Of a DNA stretch of 53,011 nucleotides, positions 40,078 to 50,312 are shown piece after piece; positions within the stretch are counted from its first letter, which is position 1; each line of letters starts with the position of its first letter. Location of the stretch: the NCBI GenBank assembly GCA_964613015.1, contig CAZTFP010000007.1:1-53011 (forward strand). The letters run 5' to 3'. The notes under the pieces were generated by a model, which was given only the letters and a program-made list of their open reading frames with translations, searched no databases and had not been told where the DNA came from. Source of the stretch: CAJBLF01 sp964613015 (GTDB lineage Bacteria > Patescibacteriota > Gracilibacteria > Absconditabacterales > Absconditicoccaceae). A program made the translations under genes and the position numbers.

Positions 40078-40629
40078 ATGGCTCAACCATTAACTATCAG
40101 GCAAAAAAAACTAAAGAAAGAATTAGATCAGATTTTTGAATTACTTGATATGAACTATCAGGACATTATTACCTATGATGCTGTTTGAAGGATAGCGAAA
40201 TTGGGTGTAATAAAGAGTCAGATAGTCAGAAGTACCGTGATTATGGATTATACTTTGATTGATGAGCTATTGAGTTCAGCAATATGTCATTATTTCTTCG
40301 GTAGAAAGAAAAGCTTTCCATATTTACGGAAAACTAAAAAATTTCAAAACTTTAATTATCATATATTAGAAAATCTCTATCTTTTACAAAAATTTGAGCT
40401 TATGAAAAATGTTTGGAAAGTTAAAAATAAAAATACTATTAGTAGAATCAGCGATATTATCCCGAGAGTCAATAGTCTAAGAAATTGATTAGCACATTCG
40501 TTTTTTCCTGAGAACCGTAAACACAATAAACCAGAATATAGATGAAAAGATATCTTTACAATTGAATGACTCAAACTATTCCTTGAAGATATCGAGTTTG
40601 TTCATAGTTTTCTGCTAGAAATGTTATAA
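40078..40629 (+). CDS. HEPN-like protein
   Basis: 183 residues, all helical. The motif RNGLAH (Arg135-His140) matches the Rx4-6H signature of HEPN RNases, and the preceding helices (MDYTLIDELLSSAICHYFFG, NTISRISDIIPRVNSL) have the usual HEPN spacing. HEPN domains often cut RNA in toxin-antitoxin or abortive-infection systems. No MNT antitoxin is adjacent, although a nucleotidyltransferase-like region exists in the protein at 20376, 18 kb away. The Gly in RNG is TGA-coded, so the motif is lost under the standard code. Confidence 0.6.
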
Positions 40630-40925
40630 TAGATACAATCCGATTACGTCTATTAAAATATTTAACTAGATTTTTTCGCTTCAAACTTTCTTTTTATGAT
40701 TAGAACTTAGGAGGGTAGAGGACCTATCACAGAATAGATTATAAAGAATTAAATTACCCTTCAAAAGAAAATTCAGGATAATATTTCAGAATTATACAGA
40801 TTACAACATAATTGATCAAATATCAGTTCAGAGTCAAAAACACGTCATTTCTAGCTCTTATATACATTGCACAATATATCTTGTGCAAAGTTCGTTGTGT
40901 TTCAAAGCTAGTTAGTATAAGCAAT

Positions 40926-40959
40926 TTTTAAAAATATTATATGTATAATATTTTTAAAA
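40926..40959. repeat. 34-base perfect palindrome
   Basis: TTTTAAAAATATTATA and its reverse complement are separated by TG. It is AT-only in the arms and could be extruded or act as a hairpin. Confidence 0.8.
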
Positions 40960-41205
40960 TATACAACTATAAAACTATAGATATACCAATAATAAGAAAT
41001 ATACTAGTTAGAAAGACTAAAAAATAAGAAAATATCCATTTTTGATGAAATTTTAAGCGATTTTTTTGAATCTAGATGGTACTAAGTGGCACAGAAAGCA
41101 AAAAAGACCAGTTTAAAACTAGTGTTTTTACGTTTTTTATAGGGGAGTACTCCTCTATTATTTTAATTTAGTTTATCATCGGATTTAACATGAGAATATT
41201 AGAAA

Positions 41206-41255
41206 TAAAAAAAAAGTTCAAACCAAATATACATATAATGTACAACGATTTGAAC
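41206..41255 (-). terminator. Terminator of the tiny basic gene
   Basis: On the minus strand GTTCAAA and TTTGAAC flank an inner ACAT/ATGT pairing and are followed by a long T-run, 20 bases after the stop at 41275. Confidence 0.75.
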
Positions 41256-41274
41256 TTGAACACAAATTGATAAG

Positions 41275-41418
41275 CTAATAATAGCTTGGACGTCGTGCTT
41301 GATAAGCAACATTTTTGTCTTTCCATTCTTGTTGTTTTTGGCGGCGTTTTTTTTGTTTCTTAGACAGTTTTTTAGTAATGTGTTGACGCGCTTTCTTGGC
41401 GGCATTTGCTTTTCTCAT
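41275..41418 (-). CDS. Tiny highly basic protein
   Basis: 47 residues, starting MRKANAAKKARQHITKK, with Lys/Arg/Gln throughout and ending RRPSYY. It resembles small RNA-binding or ribosome-associated proteins but I cannot match it to one. It has a strong Shine-Dalgarno (GGGAGG about 6 bases before ATG), which is rare in this window, and its codons (GCC, GCG, CGT, CGC) are richer in GC than its neighbours. That could mean high expression or foreign origin. Confidence 0.65.
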   Translation of the reverse strand: MRKANAAKKARQHITKKLSKKQKKRRQKQQEWKDKNVAYQARRPSYY

Positions 41419-41504
41419 AAATTCCTCCCTTCCTTTTTAATGATTACTTTTGTTTTATATTGATAATGTATATTTTTTATATTAAAAGTCAATTAAACAA
41501 ATAC

Positions 41505-42317
41505 CTATGTAATTTTATTTTCATATTCTTGGATCTGTTTTTTTACAATGTCTTCATCTTCTGGATTTGTTACTCAGAACCATGGATCATTCGTCGTATA
41601 CATTTTTACCTGAGAAATCTTAGGTAATTCTACGGGCAAATAACACTCTATTTTTCTATCTCAACTATGTTCCTGTTTAAATATTGCCATATAAGAGTCC
41701 AATTTTGATATAGTATGAACATCCATAGCGAAAATATTCATATTACAGATATCCTTTTCTGGTATAAGTCAGAATTTTTCTAGAGAATCTTTGGAAATTC
41801 AAATAGTCTCCTCTACTCTTTCTACATAACCTTGTTCATCCAATCTAAGTATTCCTCTATTTGTCGTTCAATGATCAGGCAATACATTTTTCAAGGGATA
41901 TCAAACAAGAGCCGACTCTTCTGAAATCTGTAAATGTTGCATAAGAATAGTGAATGCGTGAGTACCATAGATATCATCTCAATTACAGACAACACAAGAT
42001 CATGAGACAAGATTTTTTGCACTACATAAAGCATCTACAGTTCACCATGGCCTATCTCTAACAGATTCATCAAATGACTGCATGGCGTATTCCACAGGAA
42101 TTCACTGATAACTATCTCCAAAAATTTCTTTAAACGGTGTAGCCGTCATTTTGCCCACAATAAAAATGATTTTAGAAAATCATGCAGGCAAGGCCTGATA
42201 TAAAGAATATTCGATAAGCGTAGAATCATGTGGTCCAACCTTTGCAAATTGTTTGATTTTACCTCCAAAACGCGATGACATTCAAGCTACCATATAAACC
42301 AATGAAACATCTTTCAT
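41505..42317 (-). CDS. Sugar-phosphate nucleotidyltransferase family protein
   Basis: 270 residues. The N-terminus VYMVAGMSSRFGGKIKQFAKVG carries the nucleotide-binding GxxxRFGG loop with the catalytic Lys. CVVCNGDDIYG has the metal Asp pair. GISKDS and DRKIECYLPVELP follow in the order of GalU/RfbA-like enzymes. Such enzymes make NDP-sugars for envelope glycans. The exact sugar cannot be read. Length is on the short side of the family, and no left-handed-beta-helix acyltransferase part is present. Confidence 0.82.
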
Positions 42318-42494
42318 GATATAGAGAATAAAATAATAAATATACTATCTAGAAAACTTATACGGTATTGGAGGGATAATTTCAAGCATAAAAAATATTA
42401 CTCAGAATATAGTCACATACTCCTCTACCCATCATGATTTTAATAAATCAATGAACGTTTATCTTCTTCGAAATATATGCTAATTTTAATTATC

Positions 42495-42893
42495 ATGATT
42501 GATATTGATTTCTTAAAGAAAAAGGATATAAAATATGTCTTCAAAAACAAAAAACACGTACTAAAAATTTTAAAAATGGATGTAAAGAATGTAGCAGCTG
42601 AGCCTATTTTAGGCTACTTCGTCATATTAGACGAAATGGAAAAAACACAATTAGCCCAGGACATGAAACTGGGTGCGGGACGTGGAGGGGTATTCTACGA
42701 AAAGAAAGAATTGATTTCTACATTACAAAAGAACAGTGCACTTAATCATCAAAAGATGCATGTAGTGGAGGTTTCAGTTCCAAAACACTGTGTAATAAGT
42801 CCAAATTGCGTGAAGTTTGGGATTAAACACGGCCATGATATACCAATCAACAAAATCGAATCCTTCACAGACGCTATGAGGGAATTTCAGTAA
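42495..42893 (+). CDS. Hypothetical protein
   Basis: 132 residues from ATG 42495 (an earlier ATG at 42477 would add MLILII). It is basic at the N-terminus (KKKDIKYVFKNKKHVLKIL), with a central GAGRGGVFYEKKELI and two Cys in the C-terminal half (VPKHCVISPNCVKFG). No family is recognised and no TGA is used. A perfect-palindrome terminator follows, supporting a real transcript. Confidence 0.55.
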   Translation: MIDIDFLKKKDIKYVFKNKKHVLKILKMDVKNVAAEPILGYFVILDEMEKTQLAQDMKLGAGRGGVFYEKKELISTLQKNSALNHQKMHVVEVSVPKHCVISPNCVKFGIKHGHDIPINKIESFTDAMREFQ

Positions 42894-42907
42894 AGAATGC
42901 TTACAGA

Positions 42908-42934
42908 AAGAGTCCGGAATTCCGGACTCTTTTG
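42908..42934 (+). terminator. Intrinsic terminator
   Basis: A 24-base perfect palindrome built from GAGTCCGGAA, followed by T residues, 15 bases after the previous stop. Confidence 0.9.
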
Positions 42935-43000
42935 CTTTAATGATTTTATTGATATTTGAAATTAATAGATTTTATAAAATTATAGAAAAATTTTAGGTTT

Positions 43001-43342
43001 AAAAAAAACTACTTGATAATAATCAAGTAGCCATACCCATTGGGGATGGCCACCTATTATTATTAGGTTTATAGAACTGATACTTCTCTACCAGTTGTAT
43101 AGACCAAATAATTTTTTAATGCCATCTCCAAAGGTTGATGCGAACCTTTCGCTTTGGTAAGCTACTGAGTTAGCGAACAAATCTTTAGAATACTAAGAGA
43201 TTTGTAATAATGTTTTTTGACTAGAGCCCATAGGCGTAACTCATTTTTGTTTAGTTGTGTTTTTTGTTTACGGCAATAATATATCCTAGCAACAAAAGAA
43301 AACAAAGGGATTATATAATTATCATATAGCTTTTCGTTAGCA
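43001..43342 (-). ncRNA. Unidentified structured RNA
   Basis: About 340 bases with no ORF. On the minus strand there is a promoter (ATGACA at 43372-43377, TATCTT at 43349-43354, 17-base spacing) and a strong terminator (CTACTTGAT / ATCAAGTAG plus T8 at 43001-43030). Between them are several hairpins: ACAAATCT/AGATTTGT near 43190-43218, CCAAAG/CTTTGG near 43126-43156, AACTG/CAGTT near 43073-43098, CCTA/TAGG, and GCCAT/ATGGC near 43031-43052. The length would fit tmRNA or RNase P RNA, but I could not find the tag frame or the GAGGAAAGTCC core, so I leave it unnamed. Confidence 0.6.
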
Positions 43343-43348
43343 CATAAT

Positions 43349-43377
43349 AAGATAAAAAATAATTTTTATATTGTCAT
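43349..43377 (-). promoter_or_regulatory. Putative promoter of the structured RNA
   Basis: ATGACA - 17 bases - TATCTT on the minus strand, between the lemA terminator and the RNA. Confidence 0.5.
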
Positions 43378-43407
43378 ATTGTTATTATTATGAAAAAATA
43401 ATATAAC

Positions 43408-43437
43408 AAAAAAGATCAAGAAACAAGTCTTGACCTT
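43408..43437 (-). terminator. lemA terminator
   Basis: AAGGTCAAG, an 8-base loop, CTTGATCTT and T-run on the minus strand, after the lemA stop. It separates lemA from the RNA downstream. Confidence 0.8.
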
Positions 43438-43464
43438 AGATATTAACATTTAAATCATCCTAAA

Positions 43465-44106
43465 TTAATGAGCAACATTTTCTGTATCTGTTCCTTCTGT
43501 AGGAATTGTATCGGGAGCTAAAGGAGTACTACCAAAGTTTACTGTTGGAGCGACATCTGCTCAGGTTTTTGCCTCAAATTGGTGTGATTTTTCAAAACCA
43601 AACATTGCAGCTATGATATTTGCTGGAAATTTACGAATGTAGATATTCTTGGTATTAACTGCATCATTAAAATTTTTCCTTTCAACGGTAATTCTATTTT
43701 CCGTACCTTCAAGCTGTGTCATAAGATCACGAAATGCTTGAATTGATTGAAGTGTAGGATAATTTTCTGCAACCGCCAACAATTTAGACAATGAAGATGA
43801 TACCTCCCCTTGTGCTTGTTGAAATGCAGCAAGTGATTGGGCATCTTTAATATTAACAGTAACTTTGGTCGCGTTAGCTCTAGCATTGACTACAGCAATC
43901 AATACTCCACTCTCTTGTGCTGCTGCACCCTTTACTGTATTTACAAGATTAGGAATAAGATCTAATCTTCTCTGATATACATTTTCTACTTGTGCCCAAG
44001 CTGTAGTAACGGATTCATCATAGGTAACCAAAGTATTGTATTTACCGACCACAAATACACCTAGAACAACAAGAACAGCCAAAATGATAAGTAATGTTTT
44101 TTTCAT
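43465..44106 (-). CDS. lemA: LemA family protein
   Basis: 213 residues. An N-terminal membrane anchor (MKKTLLIILAVLVVLGVFVVG) leads to the LemA core YNTLVTYDESVTTAWAQVENVYQRRLDLIPNLVNTVKG, then AVNARANATK, AVAENYPTLQSIQAFRDLMTQLEGTENRI and RKFPANIIAAMFGF. LemA is a helical envelope protein of unclear function, usually cotranscribed with a TPM/YgcG protein, which is what is found here. The C-terminal tail of about 30 residues (GADVAPTVNF to NVAH) after a TGA glycine extends beyond the usual end. Confidence 0.92.
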
Positions 44107-44118
44107 GAGAGAACAAAA

Positions 44119-44754
44119 TTATGAAGTAAAATCATTAACTTTAGTACACAATTCAGAAAGATATTGATGTACATCATGGATAAGTGAAGGAATATTACGA
44201 TCCCCTATATTATCATCTATAAGATAGTAAAAATGCTGACTATTACAAGACCAAGCCACATCGAAGAGTGAAAGCAATTCTTTCATATCTTTAGGTAAAA
44301 CAATATCAGGAGATTTTAAAAGTAATAATCATTCTCGGAGAATTTGCATACCAGGCAAGAGATGACGTAAAAAATTTTTTCCTTTACGTTGAGACAGATA
44401 TCCTTCTCTTAGTTGGACACGTTTATTACGGATTTCAAGTTCAAGCCCAGATCTAAGATCAGAAGAATTAATATTTATCTGGGATAATATATCATTTCCA
44501 TAAAAAAGTTCAGAATGATTTTTGATATGCAAGAGTTTTAGACAAAAAACATCATTTCACTCTTTTATGTCGTCTTCTGTCAATAACACAAATTTTTCAT
44601 TAACAAAGAAATCCCTGATAGAATCTAGAAAAATAAAATCTATAGTATCGACAACAAAAACAGGAATAGTATCAGTTCCCTTTTGATATAGATAGATAGA
44701 CACCAGTCAATCTTTTAATGCACCGACGATATGTTGAATTTTTTTTATATTCAT
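44119..44754 (-). CDS. Hypothetical protein between lemA and ygcG
   Basis: 211 residues, starting MNIKKIQHIVGALKDG. An N-terminal beta-rich part (SIYLYQKGTDTIPVFVVDTIDFIFLDS) is followed by a helical, charged C-terminal half. There is no membrane span or motif that I recognise; some features (an HIVGALKDG start followed by beta strands) recall nucleotidyltransferase folds, but no acid pair is clear. It lies between two genes normally adjacent, 12 bases from lemA and 43 bases from the TPM gene, so it is likely part of the operon. Confidence 0.6.
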
Positions 44755-44797
44755 AGGAAGTACTTATAATATAAAATTTTAAAGATATGTTAACGAT

Positions 44798-45697
44798 TTA
44801 CCGACTTCATGAAGATCATCCCCCACCAAAACTTCACCCTCCAAATCATCAAAAGCTCGAACCTCATCATCAAAAAGAGCTACCTCATCATCCAAAAAAC
44901 ACACCATTTCATCACCCACCTGCCCTGCCAAATAAAGCAATGAGCACACCAAAAAGCAATAAGAGATAAGAGACAATAAGTCCAATAATGATACTTGATA
45001 TAAACCAAGATATAATCAATCAAATGAGAAAACCAGATCAAGCATAAATAACTCGTCCATATTTTTTCATTTTTCTCTTTTTTCATTTCACTGAAGGGAC
45101 AGTAACCAAACGACCAAACCAAGAGAGTAAAATCAATACCAAGAAGAAAATATACAGTGCATATTTTTCAATGAAAGAAGACGAAGTATTTTGTTGGGTT
45201 TGTTGAGAATACGTCTGAAGTATAGCGGGATCTTGTTTGATATATCATAAAACATCATCAAGCATTTGTATAACCCCCTGATAATAATTTCCTTGTTTGA
45301 AATTAGGAGGAAAATCAGCCTCTCACATCTGTTTAGTTGCAAGATCAGGAAGTATTCATTCTAAGCCATACCCCACTTGGATAGATCGCTTTCTATCATC
45401 AACCGCTATCAAAAGAACCAAACCATTATTCTGACCTTTTTTTCCTACTCACCGCTTATTTCCCACATCAACCGCCGCAAGATTGATATCATCATCAACA
45501 GTCGGTACTACCAAAATAGCTATTTCTATACTGGTTGCTTTTTCTATTTCCTGTATTTTAGCAGTCAAATCTTCTTTTTGTATTTGAGAAAAAACACCAA
45601 CTTTATCGGTAACATATCAATCATAGTTTGGGATAGTAAATCCGTAAACTAGTCAAAATAGAGATATAACTATTAAAATTCTTAGGGCAAATTTCAT
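44798..45697 (-). CDS. TPM-domain membrane protein (YgcG type) with TGA-coded Gly-rich tail
   Basis: 299 residues. A signal peptide (1-20) leads to the TPM domain: YVTDKVGVFSQIQKEDLTAKI, EIAILVVPTV, NNGLVLLIAVDDRKRSIQVGYGLEGILPD and YYQGVIQMLDDV. A membrane span lies near 180-197, a second hydrophobic region near 220-260, and the tail is SFGGGGSSFGG-like. That tail is coded largely by TGA triplets in runs of up to three. TPM proteins are envelope-linked and usually go with LemA. Exact function is unknown. Confidence 0.88.
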
Positions 45698-45705
45698 ATA
45701 TTTTA

Positions 45706-46215
45706 TTACTTGGATAATAAAAATCCTATATATTTACCTTCATATATTATTTTTTGGATATTTCCTTTGGTAGCTATATATTTCAAAAGAATGGGGTAAT
45801 CAACATCAGGATCATCAAGAATATCTATAATAGCAAGATATTTAGTTTTAATCTTAAATAAGGAACCAAGCATTTTTTCAAAAGAAAGCTTACTAAACTT
45901 AGTCGCTTCTCACAATAAGAGATGAGCCACAACAATATCATAAGGAAATTTCTGTTTGAATGTATGAATATCGGCTTCTTGTAAGATATAATTTTTTGTA
46001 GTAACACTTTCACGTATACCTGATGCTTTACGTTCATCTCAAAGATAAATAATTGCATTAATTATGCTCTTAGGAAATGTTTTTGTAAGAAACAATAAGC
46101 TTGTTCTTCACGATCCCGCATCCAATATATTATATTTCTTTTTAGTATCAATTCCAGTAAGAATTTTTTTCAACATTTTATTATGAATTTGTTCTGGTTT
46201 CCATTTTACCATCAT
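45706..46215 (-). CDS. Class I SAM-dependent methyltransferase-like protein
   Basis: 169 residues. NILDAGSGRTSLLFL (motif I), NAIIYLGDERKASG (acidic residue for the ribose) and PYDIVVAHLLLGEATKF (motif IV position) define a Rossmann methyltransferase fold. The start has two adjacent ATGs (46215, 46212). It lies between dnaB and the TPM gene on the same strand, 8 bases before the TPM start. The substrate is unknown. The glycine of motif I after GS is TGA-coded. Confidence 0.75.
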
Positions 46216-46236
46216 AGCAAATGAAAAGAATAAAAA

Positions 46237-47598
46237 TTAGTAGGTACCATCAGATTTAGATTTCAATTCACTGAATTTCATAATAGTTTTTTCAAAATAC
46301 AATTCTGATTCACCGACAGGACCATTTCTGTTTTTTCTCACACAGATATCAGTCAATCCTTTCTTATCAGTATCAGGATCATAGTAATCTTCTCTATGGA
46401 GCATAATTACTCCATCAGCATCTTGTTCTATCGCTCATGACTCTCTAAGATCAGAAAGCTGCGGCTTTTTATCAACTCTTTTCTCTACTTCACGAGAAAG
46501 TTGTGATAATGCCATAATAGGAATTTCAAGTTCTCTGGCAAGTTCTTTGAGTCATCTAGAGATTTCCGAAATTTCTTGTACTCTGTTACCAGAATATCAT
46601 GAATTCGATCAACTCATCAATTGAAGGTAATCAATAATAACAAGGTCAAGTGTAGTCTTTTCTATCTTCAGTCTTCTGATTTTTGATTTTAATTCTGGAA
46701 TAGTAGTAGATCATTTATCATCGATAAATATATTCGTTTCAGAAAGTAATTCCATAGATTCACCCATGATCGTAAAATCCTCAGTATCTAGTTGTCATTT
46801 TGCTATTTTTCCCATAGGAATACCAGAAACCATAGACAATACTCTATCAGCTATCTGTTCAGAGCTCATTTCCAAAGAAAACAAAGCAACACTTTTCTTC
46901 TGATCTACTGCCATATTTTTCAATATATTCAATGCGAAAGCTGTCTTACCCATACTCGGACGTGCAGCAAGAATGATGAGTTCCGCTGGTTTAAATCAAC
47001 CAAGCATTTCATCCAATCCATGATATCCAGAAAACACTTTTTTCAAATTTGCTTTCTCTGGATGATCAACAATATCCATATATTCTTCTACTCTTTTATT
47101 CAAAATTTCTCAGATAGAATGTACTTTTTCTGAAACATTACTTTGTGTAAGATCAAAGACTCTTTTTTCAATATCTTCCAACACTTGAGCAGTATCCTTT
47201 TGTTCATAAACATCACCAATAATTTTTTGGGATGTTTTAAGAATATTTCTAAGTACTGATTTTTCTTTGACGATTTTTACATATTCAGCACAAGAAGACG
47301 TACTCAGTAAAAAGCTTGAAAGTTCATACAAATAATCAGTACCTCATATGGTATCCAAAACGGTATCTTTAGTAAGTTGATCAGCCAAAGTAACGACATC
47401 TATAGTCTTACGAGAAGCCCAAAGTTTTTTAATACCCTGAAAAATATAAAAATGCTCTCTTTGATAGAAATCTTCAGGGATAAGTCAGATACCATCATAA
47501 TAATACATCAGTTCATTATCCATCAATATTCATCCAAGTACTCATTTTTCTGCATCAATATTATGCGGAGGTAATTTAATATCTTCCAAGCTCACCAT
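46237..47598 (-). CDS. dnaB: Replicative DNA helicase
   Basis: 453 residues. The N-terminal DnaB domain (LPPHNIDAEKGVLGGILMD) is followed by a linker and the RecA-like ATPase: Walker A LAARPSMGKTAFALN, VALFSLEMSSEQ, LDLVIIDYLQLMSG (Walker B), ALSQLSREVEKR and SDLRESGAIEQDADGV. C-terminal KNRNGPVGESELYF. This hexameric helicase unwinds DNA at the fork. Length is normal. TGA glycines occur throughout. It starts with ATG GTG at 47598. Confidence 0.95.
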
Positions 47599-47801
47599 AT
47601 CACATACAATTAAAATATTAAAATATTTTGAAGATTAAAAAATTGTATGAAAGTAATATATTCAACCAACAATCTTTCAATGTTTTATTTTTTTTAATTT
47701 TTTAATCAAACAATGCAAGAGAAAATTTTAAGAAAGTATAGGTAAGAACTATGTTTTTAACAATATTTTGACAGAATTTTAACAATATAATACAGATTTC
47801 A

Positions 47802-48341
47802 TTATTTTGTATTATATACTATTCTTTTAATATATTCTTCTGAACTCATAATTTTTCTAATATCTGTAATTTTTTCTGTAAATTCAATACCATCTAAATG
47901 ATCATATTCATGTTGAATAACCCTACTCAAAAGTCAATCTGCCTTCAATTGAAATTTTTTTCAATATTCGTCATATGCTTCTATAAGTATCTTTTTTGGT
48001 CTTTTTACTGGAGCGAAAAGTTTACTATAAGCAACACTTCAACATCATTCATAGATTATACACTCAATTTTAGATTTCCAAATAATCTTTGGATTAATAT
48101 AAATTTTCAATTTACCTACATCATTTGATTGTCTAAATGAGGTCTTTCTTACTTCTGTAACAAAAATTCTCTTTTTAGCTCAAATCTGTCCAGAAGCCAT
48201 TCCAATCAAATTATTAGCTCTCATAGTATCTACAAGATTTTGGATAATATTTTTTACTTCAAGAGAAGAAAAATCTTTTACTAATATAGATGTTTTAGAA
48301 AGAATAGGATTTCATATTTGAAGTATATTTTCAATAATCAT
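47802..48341 (-). CDS. def: Peptide deformylase
   Basis: 179 residues. The three metal/active-site motifs are GMASGQIG (consensus GxGxAAPQ), EGCGS (consensus EGCLS, with Cys as metal ligand) and HEYDHLDG. It removes the formyl group from nascent proteins. Motif 1 differs in two positions (Ser for Ala and Gly for Pro), and motif 2 has Gly for Leu. Both glycines of EGCGS are TGA, so the catalytic cysteine is bracketed by reassigned codons. The C-terminus continues about 40 residues after motif 3. Confidence 0.9.
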
Positions 48342-48369
48342 GTATCGATAAATAAATAATGAAGGAAAA

Positions 48370-49296
48370 TTATTCTACAATCAACTCTTTTAGTTTCTTT
48401 TTAGCTTTTTCATTGGATGGTTCATATTCCAAGACTCTGAAATAATATTTCTTCGCGTTATCAAAATCATTTATCTCTTGATAAAGATCAGCCAAAGTAA
48501 GCATATATGCAGAATTTGTTGGTCTGAGTTTTATCACTTTTTCTATCTCAGTAATAGCATCTTGTTTCCTATCAGTATTATAAAAGAGTTCGACCATACT
48601 AATATAATATTTGGGATTGGTCGGATTTATACCGATAGCTTTTTGGATAAGTAATTCAGCAATTTTAAAATCACCAGAAGTAAGATAAATTTCTCCTATT
48701 TGCCAGATAGCTTTATGATCTTTGGGATCCATATCAACAATTTTTTTGAGGATAGGTAAAGCCTTTTTATAATTACTCATAGTAAAATACAAATCAGCTA
48801 ATAATTTATTCAGATCTTTATCTTCTTGATCGATAGCCAATCATTCGATAATTTTCTTCTCATATTCATCAAGTTTACCGTCTTTTCTAAATCCTAATGC
48901 ATCATAAATAATCTTTTCAAGTAATTTTCTTTTTTTGATTACCATAGTTTTATCTTGCTCATCATCAATATGTATATCAGCGTCAGGATACTTGGAAACA
49001 GATGATTTCGATCTAATAATTTCGTCTATAGTATCATGAGGTTGTTGTATCGTAGCTTTTGATTCAGGAGCACGTTCTCTATGTACATGGGAACGTAATC
49101 CAGAGAATTTAGTTCTATAAAGATGTATAATGTCTCTTTTTAATCTAAGTAGTGCATCAAAAGTATCTATCTTATTGAGTAAACGAATAAGTTTTTTGAA
49201 AATTTTTCCAGAAAAGAAAAATGAAGTTATTCCGATAGGTAATAGAATAATAATAATGGTAAGAAGTATCCATAACAATACTGATGTCTTTAACAT
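48370..49296 (-). CDS. Membrane-anchored TPR protein
   Basis: 308 residues. An N-terminal membrane segment (5-25) is followed by a charged linker with a helical region (30-150) and at least four TPR units in the C-terminal half: LADLYFTMSNYKKALPILKKI, IGEIYLTSGDFKIAELLIQKA, MVELFYNTDRKQDAITEIEKV and LADLYQEINDFDNAKKYYFRV. It probably scaffolds a protein complex at the inner membrane. A TGA glycine at 48841-48843 joins the two halves. Confidence 0.85.
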
Positions 49297-49328
49297 AGCA
49301 CATCTATAACAAGATAAATAATTTTACA

Positions 49329-50264
49329 TTATTTTTTTATTGATGGGATAGGTTTTTGTGGTTCCCTCGAGACAGATTTATCTCATTGTTTGGTAACATT
49401 TCTAGTAGACTCATCAGATTTACTAGCCAAGGTAACTTTTTTTATGGTTGTATAAGGGATTCTGACTATCATACCGCCTTCTTTAGTTTTTACCGTAACA
49501 TCGCCATTCATAATATTGAATGAAAAGACCGTTCAAGAAATTTCAGATCATGTATTTTCCACATACGATCATTTAGGTGGAAACTTTTTACTTTCTTCAA
49601 TATATGTCTCCAATTCATAAATCAACGAACATTTCAATTTTCCACATCTTCATTTTAATTTTTCTATATCTCTTCATTCTAGATTCTGTATAACCAAATT
49701 TTCCATCTCCACACTAGGAAGAGCTAAACTCGTTTTGCAATGCATAGGAAGAATACCATCAGCTCAACAAGGTAAATTATCAGCACCTGGAGACATTTTA
49801 ATCATATCTCTCGCTCCTATTTGAAATAAAAATATATTTTTGCCAACTTCTTGTCTAAATTCTTTTACAAAATCAGTAAACACATATCTCTCTTCAGAAT
49901 AAAAATAGAAATATAGTTGATCACCAAATATCTGATATCTAGCCGTAACAGGGATAGAATCATGAAAATTCTTTTTGAATAATTTTTTAAATAAAGGGAA
50001 TATATCCAAAGCCAAAGATTGCTGTTCATTAAAAAAATCTTTATCCTCACCTTCAAGTATTTTTTGGAAAGTCCCCTGTCTATCAGTTACTATCTCATGA
50101 CCTAGATATGTTCCAACAGTTTGTTTACTCACTCACGTTTGATCAACAGATGAATATATAATTTTATCTCCAGTTTTAAGCCTTGCAAATTGATCATCAT
50201 TTACATCTTTAATCAAAACATTTTTATTAGTATATCGATCCAATACATATGCAATTTTCGCCAT
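49329..50264 (-). CDS. PSP1-domain protein (YaaT-like)
   Basis: 311 residues. An N-terminal DRYTNKNVLIKDVNDDQFARLKTGDKIIYSS leads to FFNEQQSLALDIFPLFKKLF and VTARYQIFGDQLYFYFYSEERYVFTDFVKEFRQEVGKNIFLFQIGARDMIKM. That is the PSP1 C-terminal signature. Then comes a Cys-rich end: LPCG, MHCK, GRCGKLKCSLIYE. YaaT in Bacillus acts with RicA/RicF in RNase Y control. The extended tail (to SIPSIKK) is basic. Role here is inferred only from the family. Confidence 0.78.
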
Positions 50265-50312
50265 ATTTCAGTATAAAGTATAAAGAAACAATCCTATCTT
50301 ATCGCAATAGAT

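Larger units (their letters stand above)
40630..41274. other. Palindrome-rich intergenic region
   Basis: 645 bases without a credible ORF. It contains TTGCACAA/TTGTGCAA (40867-40888) nested in CTAGCT/AGCTAG, a 34-base perfect palindrome at 40926-40959, a GGGGAGTACTCCTC palindrome at 41142-41155, and the terminator of the tiny basic gene at its right end. It may hold an RNA gene or regulatory sites; I cannot name any. Confidence 0.5.

Noticed and set aside
43001..43342. tmRNA or RNase P RNA
   Set aside because: Size and transcription signals fit, but no tag frame ending in ALAA, no tRNA-like ends and no GAGGAAAGTCC core were found, so no name was given.
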